This document shows, piece after piece, positions 35,211 to 47,640 of a stretch of DNA of 64,000 nt; position 1 is the stretch's first letter; every line of letters begins with the position of its first letter. Location: positions 16,089,001 through 16,153,000 of the forward strand of contig CANTUV010000004.1 in the NCBI GenBank assembly GCA_947685225.1, in the 5' to 3' direction. This DNA comes from Garcia nutans. Lineage: Eukaryota > Streptophyta > Magnoliopsida > Malpighiales > Euphorbiaceae. The notes beneath the pieces are model-generated. The model had not been told where the DNA came from and ran no database searches. It was given only the letters and a program-made list of their open reading frames with translations. A program made the position numbers and the translations under genes.

Positions 35211-37384
35211 TGTGAGCGGGGATTTTCGCCCCCACTCCTGGTGGAATGGTTCTTGCGACTTCAGTACTGTTAAGGGTCAGGGCCTTAGAGAACACGAACC
35301 TATGTCCGCAGAAAATGGAGTCGCCACCCGGACGGGCCGGGAAAAAGAAAGGGGTGGATGACTCAATTCTTAAGGGATCTGCAACCCCCTAATGGGTTCA
35401 GAAAGTTGGGTATGTGTGGGGAAGGTGAGAAATGGCCTAGCACCCCCCACAATGCCCGGTTCATTGGAATTGGCCTCCTTTACAGGTCTTAATATTATAA
35501 AATTCGTAACTATAGCAATATTATCCATATTACATGCAACAATTGAAATAAAACATCGTTATATTAAAATCAAAGCAATATCCAAACAAAGCAAATAAAT
35601 GGACACCCATCCGAAGATGGAAACATGCCTTTACATCATCCATGTCTAAACTAATAGGACATCCACCGAAAGGTAGAAACATGTCCTTTACATTTTCCAA
35701 AATATAAAGTAATTAAATTAAATAGAACTTAATTAATGAGGTACCCACAAAGTGGAAACATACCTCTTACAACATTTGGAAATCAAAATGAATTGATAAA
35801 GGTAAATACCATTCATCATATATAAATTATTCATCAATGATATCAAACATCAATCAAAATATAAACATTCATCTATGATAATTTAAATAAACCAAGCATT
35901 GAACTTAAATAAAATAAAGCATATAATAAACTGCATAATTAAATCCAAAAATAAATAAAGCAAGTAAAGATACAAATTATGGCTAATGTTTCTATTTAAG
36001 ATTCTTTATTTAATGTTTAGAGTTTTGGAATTTTAATATATTAAGGTTTATGTTACTATAAGTTTTAAAGGAATTGAAATGGATTAAAGTTTTATAATTT
36101 AAGATATTGATAAAGTTCTTTGATTAACCAAATTAGGGTTTGAGGTGTAAAAATCTGAAATTAGGGTTTTAGAATATCAAAACATTAGGTTTATAATTAT
36201 TACCTATTGGATTGTTGTTTTAGACTTACTGTGTTTGAATTTTATTACTTAGGTTTATAAGGTTTTAAGGATTCAAGGATTAGAGTTTAGGAAAACTAGC
36301 GTTTAAGGTTAGCTAGTTTGGGGTTTGTGTCTTGATTTTGGAAGTTGAATTAGGGTTTTTAGTGTTTCGGAGAATGTATTTGATTTTAGAATTTGGAAAA
36401 ACAATTTATAGTTTTATAAAGCTTTATGTGATTTTTAGAAGTTGTAAGTTAAATTTAGGGTTTTGAGGTTTTGAAACATTGGAAAACATATTAGGGTCTT
36501 GGGGAATTAATAAAAAGATTTAAGGTTTTGGAAAGTTGGAAAGTAGATTAGGGTTTTAATATTTTGAAGAAACAGAAAAAGTAATTTTAGGGTTTTTGAA
36601 AATAGAGGAGACAATTTAAGGTTCTAAAGTTTAGAAAAAGTAAATTAGGGTTCCAAGGTTTTTAGAGTCAAAAGAAAGAGTTTAATGATTCAAGCTACTG
36701 TAAAGAAAAATGATTTGATATTCATACATTCTTTTGTTGGTTCCACCAAAAATTACTTCTTGGATGAAAAAGGACAAAGGCAAGATGGCTCCCTTTGATG
36801 GATTGATTGTGTGGTTGCTTATTCTTCTCTCAAAAAGTCCGATTAATTTCACTGCCAAAGGTTTTTCCTAGTCCGATCGATTCAAAGTTTTCTCAGTTCA
36901 CTATATTCTCCTTCACTTCTATGTTGTTTTTAGTCTTATTTATAGAAAATTTTGATGATTAATTCAATTTGTTTACTGAAACTATAATTAATTAGGAAAA
37001 GGAAACCGAAACCAAATAGAATTTGGTTTTGGAAAATTGCGTCAAAAAATTTTGCTAGCGAAAAAAACTGTTGCTGCAAAATTTCGCTGGCGAAAAAACT
37101 TGCTGCAGGCTGCTGTGAGTGCTGGCGAAAAAAATTTCTTGGCGACGCTACGGGCCATTTCGTCCGACCTTTTCAGCGATAAAATTTTTCGTCGCCGATT
37201 TTTATTTTTATTTTTATTTATTTGTTTATTAATTATAAAAACTAAATAATAAAGCAAATATCATTTAATTAAGATAACACAAGGATTATTTTGGACTAAT
37301 TAAAATATATTGAACAACACAAAAATTATTTTGTACTAATTAAAATATATTGGACTGGACTGGGTCAAAAATTAAGGGTCTACA
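35211..37384 (-). mobile_element. Element D: 5' LTR
   Basis: 2174 bp, ending CTCACA on the primer-site side and starting TGTAGACCCTTAATTTTTGA on the outside. Triple hairpins at 35601-35766. GC-rich U3 block at about 37040-37200. Degenerate AGGGTTT stretches at 36130-36650 on +. Confidence 0.9.
35601..35766 (-). repeat. Three consecutive hairpins, D 5' LTR
   Basis: c (35601-35630) with inner CCATC-TTCG-GATGG; b (35656-35687) outer AGGACA/TGTCCT; a (35738-35766) outer GAGGTA/TACCTC, inner CCAC-TTT-GTGG. Confidence 0.85.
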
Positions 37385-37389
37385 GTATG

Positions 37390-38613
37390 ATATGCATAGT
37401 GTGAATTATGTTGTTGTATCAAAGCAATTGAGTAATGTGTTAGAAATGAAAGGGAATGTGGAATAACATGATGAGATATATGAAAACATAATGTAACCAA
37501 TTGATATTGAGATAAAATAGAAGAATGAGAAAAATTAAAAAAGATGATATAATAAGGCAATGGGCCTAGTTTGATTATGAGAAATGAAATGAGAAATGAA
37601 ATGGGAAATGAATTGTGAATGAGATTGATAATGAGATAAATGAATTGTATTCCTAGTATGTTATTCAATTTTCAGAGTTTTGGGTTTGGCTGCATGCCTA
37701 TGAATTGCTGGGCTAGTGAAAAGACTGGGTCATAAGCCGAGCCCAGCTGATAAATGTGATATTTTTAGGGTGAAAAGACCGGGTCGTAAGCCTCAAAAAC
37801 TGTAATAGTCTAGCTGGGTTGAGGACCAAGATACTGGGGCCCAAGGGTCTAGCCGGGTTGAGGTCCAAGAAACTGGGTCTGTTACATTATCCATGGATAT
37901 ATATTGCCTACGGGGCTAGACACAAGGTGTCAATATGGACCAAAGCAGTGACTCTGAACTTTGAATAGCATATTAGTTTCATTTTGGGCCCATGTTTGTC
38001 TTTGCTTATATGTGAATTATGAAATGTGATGCAAATTATTAATAAGTTGAGTTATAATGTAATGAGTTGATATATTCATATGTATTGTGCATTAGCATCG
38101 CATTGATCTATATTGAATCAAAGTTTGTACCACTAAGCTTTCTGCTTAGCGCGATTGTGGTTCATTGCACAGGTGATAGGGAAAATCCGGTTGTACCGGA
38201 GAGCTCGTGTAGACCAAGTCGAGTCTAGGCTTGAGTTTGTGAGAGAAGTGTTGAGTTGTGGACATAAAGATCAGAGACAAACTGCCAGCATGTATAAATA
38301 TCATATTTTTGCACCTATTGATTTTGATGTAAACATATGTATTTTTTCGCTGCCTATTAAATAAATATTTTGGATAAACTTTTGGATACTGATGTTATAT
38401 ATGTATTTTAATGAAAAATGTTTTCCCTATTGATTTCTATAATGTTAAGTTAAATGTTTTTAGTTTACTTACATTGATTTATAAGGAGTTGTTTTTAAAG
38501 TTTAAAGTTTGGTTTGTTTAAAATGAACCGTGACACCCCTATATCCGGTATACGTATATCGCGTCTTTTGTGTGTGCATGTGGTGTACGTATATGGGGTA
38601 TGGGGGTGTTACA
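37390..38613 (+). mobile_element. Element C: 5' LTR, right part
   Basis: Resumes after D's right TSD (37385-37389) and ends GGGTGTTACA. The twin hairpin at 38133-38170 has decayed in its second arm (ATTGCAC for ATCGCGC), both changes being of CpG-decay type. Confidence 0.9.
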
Positions 38614-38620
38614 ACTGTTT

Positions 38621-38632
38621 TGGTATCAGAGC
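38621..38632 (+). promoter_or_regulatory. Primer-binding site of element C (initiator tRNA-Met)
   Basis: TGGTATCAGAGC, seven bases after the LTR end. This is the standard complement to the 3' end of plant initiator tRNA-Met. Confidence 0.9.
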
Positions 38633-38784
38633 CTAGGTTTGAGGTTCTCAACCTAGGTGAATTGTAAGAAAGAGAAAATTTTGATTTTTAAAATATGGTT
38701 TTTAAATAAGATACATGCATTGGCACTGGCAGTTTCTGATCTTTGATGAGATTTGTTCTGCTGTATTTGTAGATATAGGTAGTC

Positions 38785-39800
38785 ATGGCGTCTCAGTCAC
38801 GTCAGTCTATAGAAGGTAGTGCTTAGAGTGTAGCTCCTGTTGAGGGTAGAGTTGGAGCTAGGGTTGAGATAGCTGGAAAGGCACCTGCTCCTGTGCATTT
38901 GTTGAGGCAGTCTCTAGTGCAGCAGCCGCCACCGCAACCACAGCCACAAGTACCAGTGAGGCAGTATGATAAATTAAGAAAGTTCAGAGCTGAGGACTTC
39001 TTTGGTACTACAGATCCTGCAGTAGCTGACTGGTGGTTGGATAGAGTTCAGAGGGTATTTATCCAGTTGCATGCCACTCCTGAAGAGAAATTTGATTATG
39101 CTAGATCTCTTCTGCAGAGAGATGTGTATGATTGGTGGAAGACAGTTCCCCATGCCATGGACGATCCACCGACCTTGTCTTATGGTTATTTTCTACGGGA
39201 GTTTGAGCAAAAGTATACTCCAAGGGAGTATAAGAATGCTAAGAAGATGGAGTTTTTGAATATGAGGCAGGATAACCGGACAATGATAGAGTATGAGGTA
39301 CAGTTCATCCGGTTGAGTCATTATGCCAGTGGAATTATTTCAGATGAGATAGACTGGTGTAGGAGATTTGAGGAGGGATTGAGGCCCTCTATTATGTGTA
39401 TTGTTGCTGGTTCCCAGTATCAGGATCTTTCCCAGCTTGTTGCAGTGGCCCGGAGTGTTAAGAGAGCGCAGGCTATTGCAGCAGCTGCTACTGAGGAGAC
39501 CAGAGTTAGGAGACCCCAGTTTGAGGCAGGATCTTCATCTGCCAAGAGAGGCCGAAGAGGTCATTTTCAGAGGTTTAGTAGGGGCCAGAGACAGCCTGTT
39601 AGGTTAGTACCACATCAGTGGTAGAGATTGAGACCTACAGTTTCTGTGGCTAGGCTCAGAAGTCTATTCCACCTACATGTGTCCATTATGGTAGGATACA
39701 TAAGGGTGTTTGTTGGAAGATAGGTGGATCGGCTGTGTGTTTTAGATGCAGGTCGCCTGACCATTTCATCAGGGATTTTCCTGAGCTATAGGAAGATAGG
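38785..39800 (+). pseudogene. gag relic of element C (Tekay/Del-like)
   Basis: The first ATG at 38785 encodes MASQSRQSIEGSA and is followed by a TAG at 38824-38826 (codon 14). The frame then stays open to 39624 and includes the retrotransposon gag (capsid) domain with WWLDRVQRVF, YDWWKTVP and FEQKYTP motifs. A second stop lies at 39622-39624. Further on is a CX2CX4HX4C zinc knuckle whose last Cys has become Phe (CFRCRSPDHFIRDF, about 39738-39779). Gag would coat the RNA in virus-like particles. Non-functional because of the early stop and lost zinc ligand. It continues in one polyprotein frame into pol, as in F. Confidence 0.88.
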
Positions 39801-42800
39801 CAGGTAGATTCTGCAGTTTCTCGACCTAGTGTCAGAGGAGGTCGTAATGGCAGAGGTTTTAGTAAAGGTGGTAGACTTAGGTTTAGTTTGAGAGGAGGCT
39901 CTACATCTGGAGGCAGTAGGCCAGATGAGGCTGGGCCTTCTCAGCGAGTGTATGTGATGCAGAGGCAGCAGGATGCTTTAGCCATCATTGCGCGTACATT
40001 CTCTTTATTTGGCATTTCTATTCTTGCTTTGATTGATCCAGGATCTACGCATTCTTATATAAGTGCATCCATCTTGCCTGTGTCTGAATTGCATTTTGAG
40101 TCCCTAGGATTTGATGTCTTGGTGACAAATCCTTTAGGGCATAGTGTTGTGGTGAGTAAGGTGCACCGAGATAGTCCAATTGTTGTTCAAGATGAGGAGT
40201 TTCTTGGTGATTTGATTGAAATGCCTTTTAAGGAGTATGATATGATCTTAGGCATGGATTAGTTGTCTAAGCACGGGGCTGTAGTAGATTGTGAGAAGAA
40301 GTGTGTTACTCTGAGAACCGGTGATGGTAGAAGTGTTATGGTATCTGGTGAGCAGAGACAACTTGCATCCTTGTTTGTTTCAGCTGTTGCAGATAGAAGG
40401 TTGATTCGAAAAGGGTGTGATGCTTATCTTGCTCATGTTGTGGATACCAAAGTAGTTGATTCTCATATTGATAGTATTCTCACAGTTGATGATTTTCCAG
40501 ATGTTTTTCCTGAGGAGTTGCCAGGGATTCCCCCTGAGAGAGAGGTTGAGTTTGGTATCGATTTGTTGCTTGGTACCACTCCCATCTCTATTACTCCCTA
40601 TCAAATGTCACCTGCTGAGTTGAGAGAGTTGAAGGTGCAGTTGCAGAAGTTGTTGGATAAAGGGTTTGTTCGCCCTAGTGTTTCTCTGTGGGGAGCTCCT
40701 GTTTTGTTTATGAAGAAGAAGGATGGTACCTTAAGATTGTGCATTGATTATAGGCAGTTGAACAAAGAGACCATCAAGAATAAGTATCCTTTGCCTTGGA
40801 TAGATGATCTCTTTGATCAATTGAAAGGAGCAGCAGTATTCTCTAAGATTGATCTGAGATCAGGATACCATCAATTGAGAATCAGAGAGGAAGATGTTCC
40901 TAATACAGCTTTTCGCATAAGGTGTGAGCATTATGAGTTTTTGGTAATGCCTTTTGGATTGACAAATGCACCAGTAGCTTTTATGGATTTGATGAATAGG
41001 GTGTTTAGACCCTATCTATATCAGTTTGTAGTATTTTTATCGATGATATTTTTGTGTATTCGCATAATGAGGAGGATCATGATAAGCATTTGCGGATTGT
41101 ATTGTAGACCTTGAGTGAGAAGCAGTTGTATGCTAAGTTGTCTAAGTGTGAGTTTTGGCTTGATCAAGTGACTTTTCTCGGTCATGTGGTTTCAGCGGAT
41201 GGTATAAGAGTTGATCAGAGTAAAGTTGAGGCCATTTTTAATTGGAGTCCACCAAAGACTGTGACTAAAGTTAGAAATTTTCTGGGTTTGGCAGGCTATT
41301 ATTGATGGTTTGTGAAAGGTTTTTCTTTGATAGCTACTCCACTCAACAAATTGCTTCGAAAAGGAGTTAGATTTGTGTGGACAGATCAATGTCAAGCAAG
41401 CTTTGAGATGTTGAAGGAGATGTTGATGCGAGCTCCTGTTCTTACCTTGCCTGTAGAAGATAAACCATATTTGATTTATAGTGATGCTTCACATAGTGGT
41501 TTAGGTTGTGTTTTGATGCAAGATGGTAGAGTCATAGCTTATGCTTCTCGACAGTTGAAGCCGCATGAGTTGAATTACCCAACATATGATTTAGAATTGG
41601 CAGCCATAGTGTTTGCTTTGAGATTTGGCTACATTACCTTTATGGGGAGAAGTGTTTCATTTGTACAGATCACAAGAGTTTGAAATACTTGGGTGTTCAG
41701 AGAGACCTGAATCTTCGGCAGAGATGGTGGTTGGATTTGATTAAAGACTACAACTGTTTGATTGATTATCATCCTGGTAAGGTGAATGTTGTTGCTGAAG
41801 CCTTGAGTCGGAAGTCTTTGGCAGATTTGATTGATTATTCGCTCTTGTTGCTTGTTAAATTGAGAGCGTTGCATGCTAGTTTTGAGCCTTGTGATGATGG
41901 TGCTTTGTTGGCTCAGTTGTAGTTGAGACCGGTGTTGTTGGATCAGATTAGAGAGGCTCAGTTAGCAGATGAGAAAATTCAGACAGTTGTATTGGATTGT
42001 CAGAAGGGAGAGAGCCGAGATTTCCATGTGAGAAGTAATGGTAGTTTATGGTACAAGAATAGATTGTGCATTCCTGATGATGCAAGATTGAAAAATAATA
42101 TTTTGGAGGAAGCACATCAGTCTTCTTTTGCTATGAACCCTGGGAGTACCAAGATGTATTATGATTTGAAGCAACATTATTGGTGGTCAGGTATGAAGAG
42201 GATATAGCGGAGTTTGTATCCAAATGTCTCACTTGTCAGAGAGTGAAGGCCGAGCACCAAGTTCCTTCAGGGTTACTCCAACCTTTATCAGTGCCAGAGT
42301 GGAAATAGGAGCGAGTGACGATGGATTTTGTGAGTAGTTTTCCTTTGACTCAGAAGAAGCATGATGCCATCTTGGTGATTGTTGATCTGGTGACAAAGAC
42401 AGCTCATTTCCTGCCAGTTAGAATGGATTTTTCTCTTGAGAAGTTGGATGAGCTGTATATCAGTAAGATAGTGAGATTGCATGGAGTCCCAATTTCTTTA
42501 GTGTCTGATTGAGATCCTCAGTTTACTTCAAGGTTACTTCAAGGTTTTGGAAGAGTTTGCTTGATGCTTTGGGTTCTCAGTTACATTTTAGCACTGCATT
42601 CCATCCTCAGACAGATGGGTAGTTAGAGAGAGTGATACAGATTTTAGAGGATTTGCTGAGGAGCTGTGTCATTGATTTCTCTAGGAGTTGGGACAGATTC
42701 TTACCACTGATTGAGTTTGCCTATAACAACAGTCATCAATCCAGCATTAGAATGGCACCATTTGATGCATTGTATGTTGGGATGAGGTTGGAGAAGGTAA

Positions 42801-43350
42801 ATTGGTTGGTCCCAATTTGATAAAAGAAACAGAAGAGAAAGTGAAGATGATTCGGGTTTGTTTGAAAATAGCTTCAGATCGACAGAAATCCTACTCAGAT
42901 TTGAAGAGGAGAGATATAGAGTTCAGTATTGGAGATAAAGTATTTCTGAAAGTGTCTCCTTGGAAGAGAATTTTGAGATTTGGCTACAAAGGAAAGTTGA
43001 GTCCTCATTTCATTGGACCTTATGAGGTACTGGAAAGAGTTGGACCAGTGGCTTATCGACTAGCTTTGCCTCCTGAGTTGGATAAAATTCACAATGTCTT
43101 CCATGTTTTTATGATACAGAAGTACAGATCAGACCCATCTCGGATTCTGTCAGTTGAATCTATTGAGGTGAGTCTAGATCTGACTTTTGAAGAAGAACCA
43201 GTGGCTATTTTGGAACATAAAGTGAAAGAGTTGAGAAATAAGAAAGTGCCAATTGTGAAGGTTCTTTAGAAGAATCCTGCTAAAGAAGAGGCAACTTGGG
43301 AGAGTGAGCAAGTTATGCGAGATCAGTATCCCCAGTTATTCCAGACTTGA
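39801..43350 (+). pseudogene. pol relic of element C (protease-RT-RNaseH-integrase-chromodomain)
   Basis: Order as in F: protease with LIDPGSTHSYI (about 40030), RT (RLCIDYRQL, KIDLRSGYHQL), RNase H (DASHSGLGCVLM, about 41483), integrase, and a C-terminal chromodomain (VKELRNKKVP, about 43230) ending at TGA 43348-43350. Lesions: TAG 40261-40263; frameshift at the catalytic FIDD motif near 41030; TAG near 41106; TGA near 41303; frameshift near 41620; TAG near 41920; frameshift near 42200; TAG near 42306; TGA near 42510; an 11-bp tandem duplication of TTACTTCAAGG near 42524-42545; TAG near 42620; a small deletion near 42777; TAG at 43267-43269. Most stops are C-to-T or G-to-A relative to F, as expected from decay of methylated DNA. 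No activity possible. Confidence 0.92.
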
Positions 43351-43383
43351 GAACAGGCAATTTCGAGGATGAAATTATTTTGC

Positions 43384-43396
43384 AGAGGGGGAGAAT
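43384..43396 (+). promoter_or_regulatory. Polypurine tract of element C
   Basis: AGAGGGGGAGAAT immediately before the LTR start TGTAATATC. Identical in F. Confidence 0.9.
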
Positions 43397-44245
43397 TGTA
43401 ATATCGCAAATGATACCCTAAAATTTTGGAATGTTAATTGTTGTATTGAATTAAAGGATTTTTAAGTATATGTTTAATTAAGAAAGGAAAAAAAAAGAGG
43501 AGATATGTATATGTTGTATATATGAGGATATATACAAAATATACACAAGTCAAAGGATTTATTTTGGTCAAGAGATATTTTGATTATATTATTAAATATT
43601 GTTAGTGGAAGATGATGTAAGTGGGTTGATTATTTTATTGTTTAATTGCTTGGTGGAGAGTGATTTGAGGAGAGAGTGGTTGTTTTAAGAGGTTGACTTT
43701 CTTTTTTTCTTCTTTCTTTCTTTCTTTTTCTTTCATCTTCATCTTCTTCTTTCTTCTTGGCTAGCCATCACCACCATTTTCAAGAAGGAGAGATTTTGTT
43801 GCTTCCAAACTCAAGAGATTGAAGGTTTTCAAGAGATCAAGTTGGAGTTTTAAGGATTTTCTTCACTTTTGGTAAGTTTCCAACTTGTTTCTTTATTTTC
43901 TTTTGAGCTGTGTTTATGAGTTTGGTGATTGGTTGTTGTAGATGTGTTTATGATTGATTTGGTATTTTTGGGGTTGTGTTGTAAACTTTGATTTTTTCGG
44001 GTTGGATTGAAGAGAGAAAAGGGTTAAGTTTGGTGAAAGAGGCAAGTGTGTGGATTGTGTAAGTTTGAGTTATGATATAGGGTTGTGTTTGTGTTTTGAT
44101 GTTGTAATTGAGTTGTTTTGATGTTTACTCAAGTATTATATGGGTTGTTGATGGTTTTGGTTAAGGTTGTTTGGAGTGGAAAAGGGTTTTAAGAAGGTGT
44201 TTGTTGGATATAGCCTTGTTGGTGTCGATTTTAGGGTTTTTGGCC

Positions 44246-44602
44246 TGACACGCCCATTAACATGGCCATGTCTTTGGGCATGTCGTTGGTTCTATTTTCT
44301 GGGTTGTTGACACAAGCAGTGACATGCCCATGCCACTGAGTGTGTCATAGCTTCTGTGTTGTAGTAGCATTGACACGGCCAGTGACACGCCCATGTCACT
44401 GAGCGTGCCATAGCTACTATGTTGTTGGTTGATTGACACATCCAGTGACACGCCCATGTCACTGAGCATGTCATAGCTTCTGTGTTGGAGGAGAATTGAC
44501 ACGTGCAGTGACACGCCCATGTCACTGAGCGTGTCAAAGCTTTTGTGTTGTGGGTTTAGGGCACGATCAAGGACACGCCTGTGTTGTTGAGCGTGTCAAG
44601 TG
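44246..44602 (+). repeat. GACACGCCC/GAGCGTGTCA repeats, C 3' LTR (4 main units)
   Basis: One unit more than the 5' LTR; the extra unit lies around 44405-44470. Confidence 0.8.
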
Positions 44603-45622
44603 TAGAGTTTGCCCTAGATTGTTCTCTTCCTTATTTTCTTATGTGTATCACTAAGTGAGTGTGTATGATCAACTTTGATTAGGTTTTGAAGAGATTTAAG
44701 CTACCTTAATTCAAGTGTTGAGAGTTATCTTAGAAGAGGAGTTGATAGAGTGGTGTTATTGCTTTTAGAGATAAGTACAAACTTTGAATGATTGCATACA
44801 TTTACATGGCATTGAGACTTAACACATTTAGTTAAGAAATGTGTTAAGTTACTTGATACATCGTTGATGAATGAATTATATGGTATGATATGCGTAATGT
44901 GAATTATGTTGTTGTATCAAAGCAATTGAGTAATGTGTTAGAAATGAAAGGGAATGTTGAATAACATGATGAGATATATGAAAACATAATGTAACCAATC
45001 GATATTGAGATAAAATAGAAGAATGAGAAAAATGAGAAAAGATGATATAATAAGGCAATGAGCCTAGTTGGATTATGAGAAATGAAATGAGAAATGAATT
45101 GTGAATGAGATTGATAATGAGATAAATGCATTAATTGTGTGCCTAGTATGTTATTCAATTTTCAGAGTTCTAGGTTTGGCAGTATGCCTATGAATTGCTG
45201 GGCAAGTGAAAAGACCGGGTGGTAATCCGAGCCCAACTGATAAATGTGATGTTTTTGGGGTGAAAAGACTGGGTCATAAGCCTCAAAAACTGTAACAATC
45301 TAGCCAGGCTGAGGGCCAAGATACTGGGGCCCAAGGGTCTAGCTGGGTTGAGGTCCAAGAGACTGGGTCTGTTACATTATCCATGGATATATATTGCCTA
45401 CGGGGCTAGACATAAGGTGTCAATATGGACCAAAGCAGTAACTCTGAACTTTGAATAGCATATTAGTTTCGTTTTGGACCCATGTTTATCTTTGCTTATA
45501 TGTGAATTATGAAATGTGATGTAAATGATTAATAAGTTGAGTTATAATGTAATGAGTTGATATATTCATATGTATTGTGCATTAGCATCGCATTGATCTA
45601 TATTGAATCAAATTTTGTACCA

Positions 45623-45660
45623 CTAAGCTTTCTGCTTAGCGCGATTGTGGTTCATCGCGC
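45623..45660 (+). repeat. Twin hairpin, C 3' LTR
   Basis: CTAAGC-TTTCT-GCTTAG overlapping by one base with GCGCGAT-TGTGGTTC-ATCGCGC. All stems perfect. Confidence 0.85.
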
Positions 45661-46108
45661 AGGTGACAGGGTAGATCCGGTTGTACCGAAGAGCTCATCT
45701 AGACCGAGTTGAGTCTAGGCTTGAGTTTGTGAGGGCAGTGTTGAGCTATGGACATCAAGATTAGAGACGAACTGCCAGCATGTATAAATTTCATATTTTT
45801 GCACCTATTGATTTTGATGTAAACATATGTATTTTTCCGCTGCCTATTAAACAAATATTTTGGATAAACTTTTGGATACTAATGTTATATGTGTATTTTA
45901 ATGAGAAATGTTTTCCCTATTGATTTCTATAATGTCAAGTTAAATGTTTTTAGTTTATTTACATTGATTTATAAGGAGTTGATTTTAAAGTTTAAAGATT
46001 GGTTTGTTTAAAATGAACTATGACACCCCCATATCCGGTATACGTATATCTCGTGTTGTGTGTGTATATGTGGTGTACGTATATGGGGTACGGGGGTCTT
46101 ACAGTAGG

Positions 46109-46543
46109 GAATTAAAGGACCCTAGTCCAAGGTGAATTAGACTTCCAATTTGCCATAGACCTTTGTCCATGATGAGTTAGAGTCCCAATTCGCCATGGAC
46201 AATGTTCCATGGTGAATTGGAGTCCAATTCACCATGGTCCAACACTTTTTGACTTTTATGGGTAAACCGAGCTTTGTCGGACATGTTTGAGCTTTTAAAA
46301 CTAGAACAAATTTAATTCAAGCTTTTAAAAATGAGTTGAAGTTGATTTAATCCTTTAAAAATTAAATCAAACAAGATTAAGGCTTTTAAAAAAATTAAAT
46401 AGATTCATTTTAGGCCTTTTAAAATTGGATCAACCTATTTTAAAGCTGTAAACAAAGTTTAAGCTTTTAAAATCAGACCAAATTCAGTTTGGCCTCTTTT
46501 AATTAGGATCGAACTAACTTAAGACCAAAATTAAGAGTCTACA
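46109..46543 (-). mobile_element. Element B: 5' LTR, outer part
   Basis: Continues from 19667 after C and its TSD. On the minus strand it starts TGTAGACTCTTAATTTTGG. Contains U3 inverted repeats (46156-46235), for example CCAATTCGCCATGGA paired with TCCATGGTGAATTGG. Total B 5' LTR is about 2.07 kb. Following bases ACTAC would be B's TSD; the partner is outside the window. Confidence 0.85.
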
Positions 46544-47145
46544 ACTACTTGTAAATTGCCTTTTGTATTGCTACTGCCTCTCTTTTTCTAATTATTTTTG
46601 CTGCTTGGTTTTCTTAATAATAATTTTGGCTCTTAAAGATCCTTAAACCTAGTTTGCTCTTCTTCTTTTTTATTTTGTCTCTACTTTGATCATTCTTGGT
46701 TTAATAATTGTGGTTGTCCCATTAAGTGATGATTAATCCCCTATTTATAAAGAACAAGTTAGTTTAAACATCAGTATGTAGACCGAGCTTATCCAGGATT
46801 TCCAATAAAAATTATACTTGCTTGAAATTGGGGTCAAACACCTTGCCAATTCATCATGGAGCTAGGCTCATGTTGAATTGGCTAGTTCTAGTTCGACATG
46901 AGTCTTAGCCCATGTTGAATTGGCTCTCCAATTAGACATGGTGTCTAGGTTTTGGGTCGAACCAAGCTGGTTTGGGTCAGATTAAGTCAGTACATCTTTG
47001 TTTTGGCCTTCTAAAATTAAACTTGACTTAATTCAAGCTGCTTGAGTTTTTAAGATTATACTGGACTATGTTTAGGCCTCTAAAATTATGGAGGACCCTT
47101 TTTACTGGTACTGAATTTAATCCATGCCAAAATTAAGGGTTTACA
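46544..47145 (-). mobile_element. Element E: first 602 bp of its 3' LTR
   Basis: Minus strand starts TGTAAACCCTTAATTTTGGC. Includes U3 inverted repeats (46848-46945) and a TTATAAATAG TATA-type box near 46742-46751. The remainder lies left of the window because B is inserted here. Confidence 0.8.
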
Positions 47146-47158
47146 ATTTTGCCCCCTA
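47146..47158 (-). promoter_or_regulatory. Polypurine tract of element E
   Basis: Minus strand AGGGGGCAAAAT directly before TGTAAACCC. Confidence 0.75.
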
Positions 47159-47219
47159 GTTGAATGAACTGAGATTTCAGTATAAGAGAGTGAAAAGCAA
47201 TATAACTTTAAGCTGGCCT

Positions 47220-47640
47220 TAGATAAGGGTGAGGACTCAAGATTGAATTTGGGTTCTTGACCCAAAATTGGATATGGGTTCCTGACCTGATACTGGATTT
47301 GGGTTCTCGACACGAGACATGGATTTGGGTTCTCGATTAGAGATTGGATTTGGGTTCTCAAGCCAAGACTGGATTTTGGATTCTTGACCTGAGACAGGAT
47401 TTGGGTTCTCAACCCAAGAATTAGATTTGGATTCTCAACCCGAGACTGGATTTTAGGTTCTCGATCAAAGACTGGATTTGGGTTCTTAACCCTAGACTAG
47501 ATTTGGGTTCTCGACCCAAAACTAAATTTGGGTTCTCCACCAGACACTAGATTTGGGTTCTAGACCCGACATTGAATTTGAATTCTAGACCAAAAATTAG
47601 ATTTGGATTTTGGAACCGAGATTAGATTTAACTGACCTTT
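47220..47640 (-). repeat. About 25-30-bp repeat array of element E
   Basis: About 15 degenerate units, on + GGATTTGGGTTCTCGACCCG. Same position as the arrays of A, B and D. Confidence 0.8.

Larger units (their letters stand above)
21093..37384 (-). mobile_element. Element D: gag-only Tat-like retrotransposon carrying a PMD gene fragment
   Basis: Flanked by a perfect GTATG TSD (21088-21092 and 37385-37389) inside C's 5' LTR. On the minus strand: 5' LTR 35211-37384, primer site 35193-35210, leader, short gag 27563-28376, non-coding region with captured gene, tandem repeats, 3' LTR 21093-23261. The leader contains solo LTR H1. Without H1 it is about 10.6 kb. No pol motifs found. Confidence 0.9.
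19668..46103 (+). mobile_element. Element C: decayed Tekay/Del-like retrotransposon
   Basis: Full element: 5' LTR (19668-21092 plus 37390-38613), primer site, gag-pol relic, polypurine tract and 3' LTR (43397-46103). TSD ATAGG at 19663-19667 and GTAGG at 46104-46108 (4 of 5). Removing D leaves about 10.1 kb. It is inserted in the 5' LTR of B. Confidence 0.9.
43397..46103 (+). mobile_element. Element C: 3' LTR
   Basis: 2707 bp from TGTAATATCGC to GGGGGTCTTACA. Aligns with 19668-21092 plus 37390-38613. Followed by GTAGG (TSD). GACACG repeats at 44246-44602 (four main units); twin hairpin at 45623-45660, intact. Confidence 0.93.
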
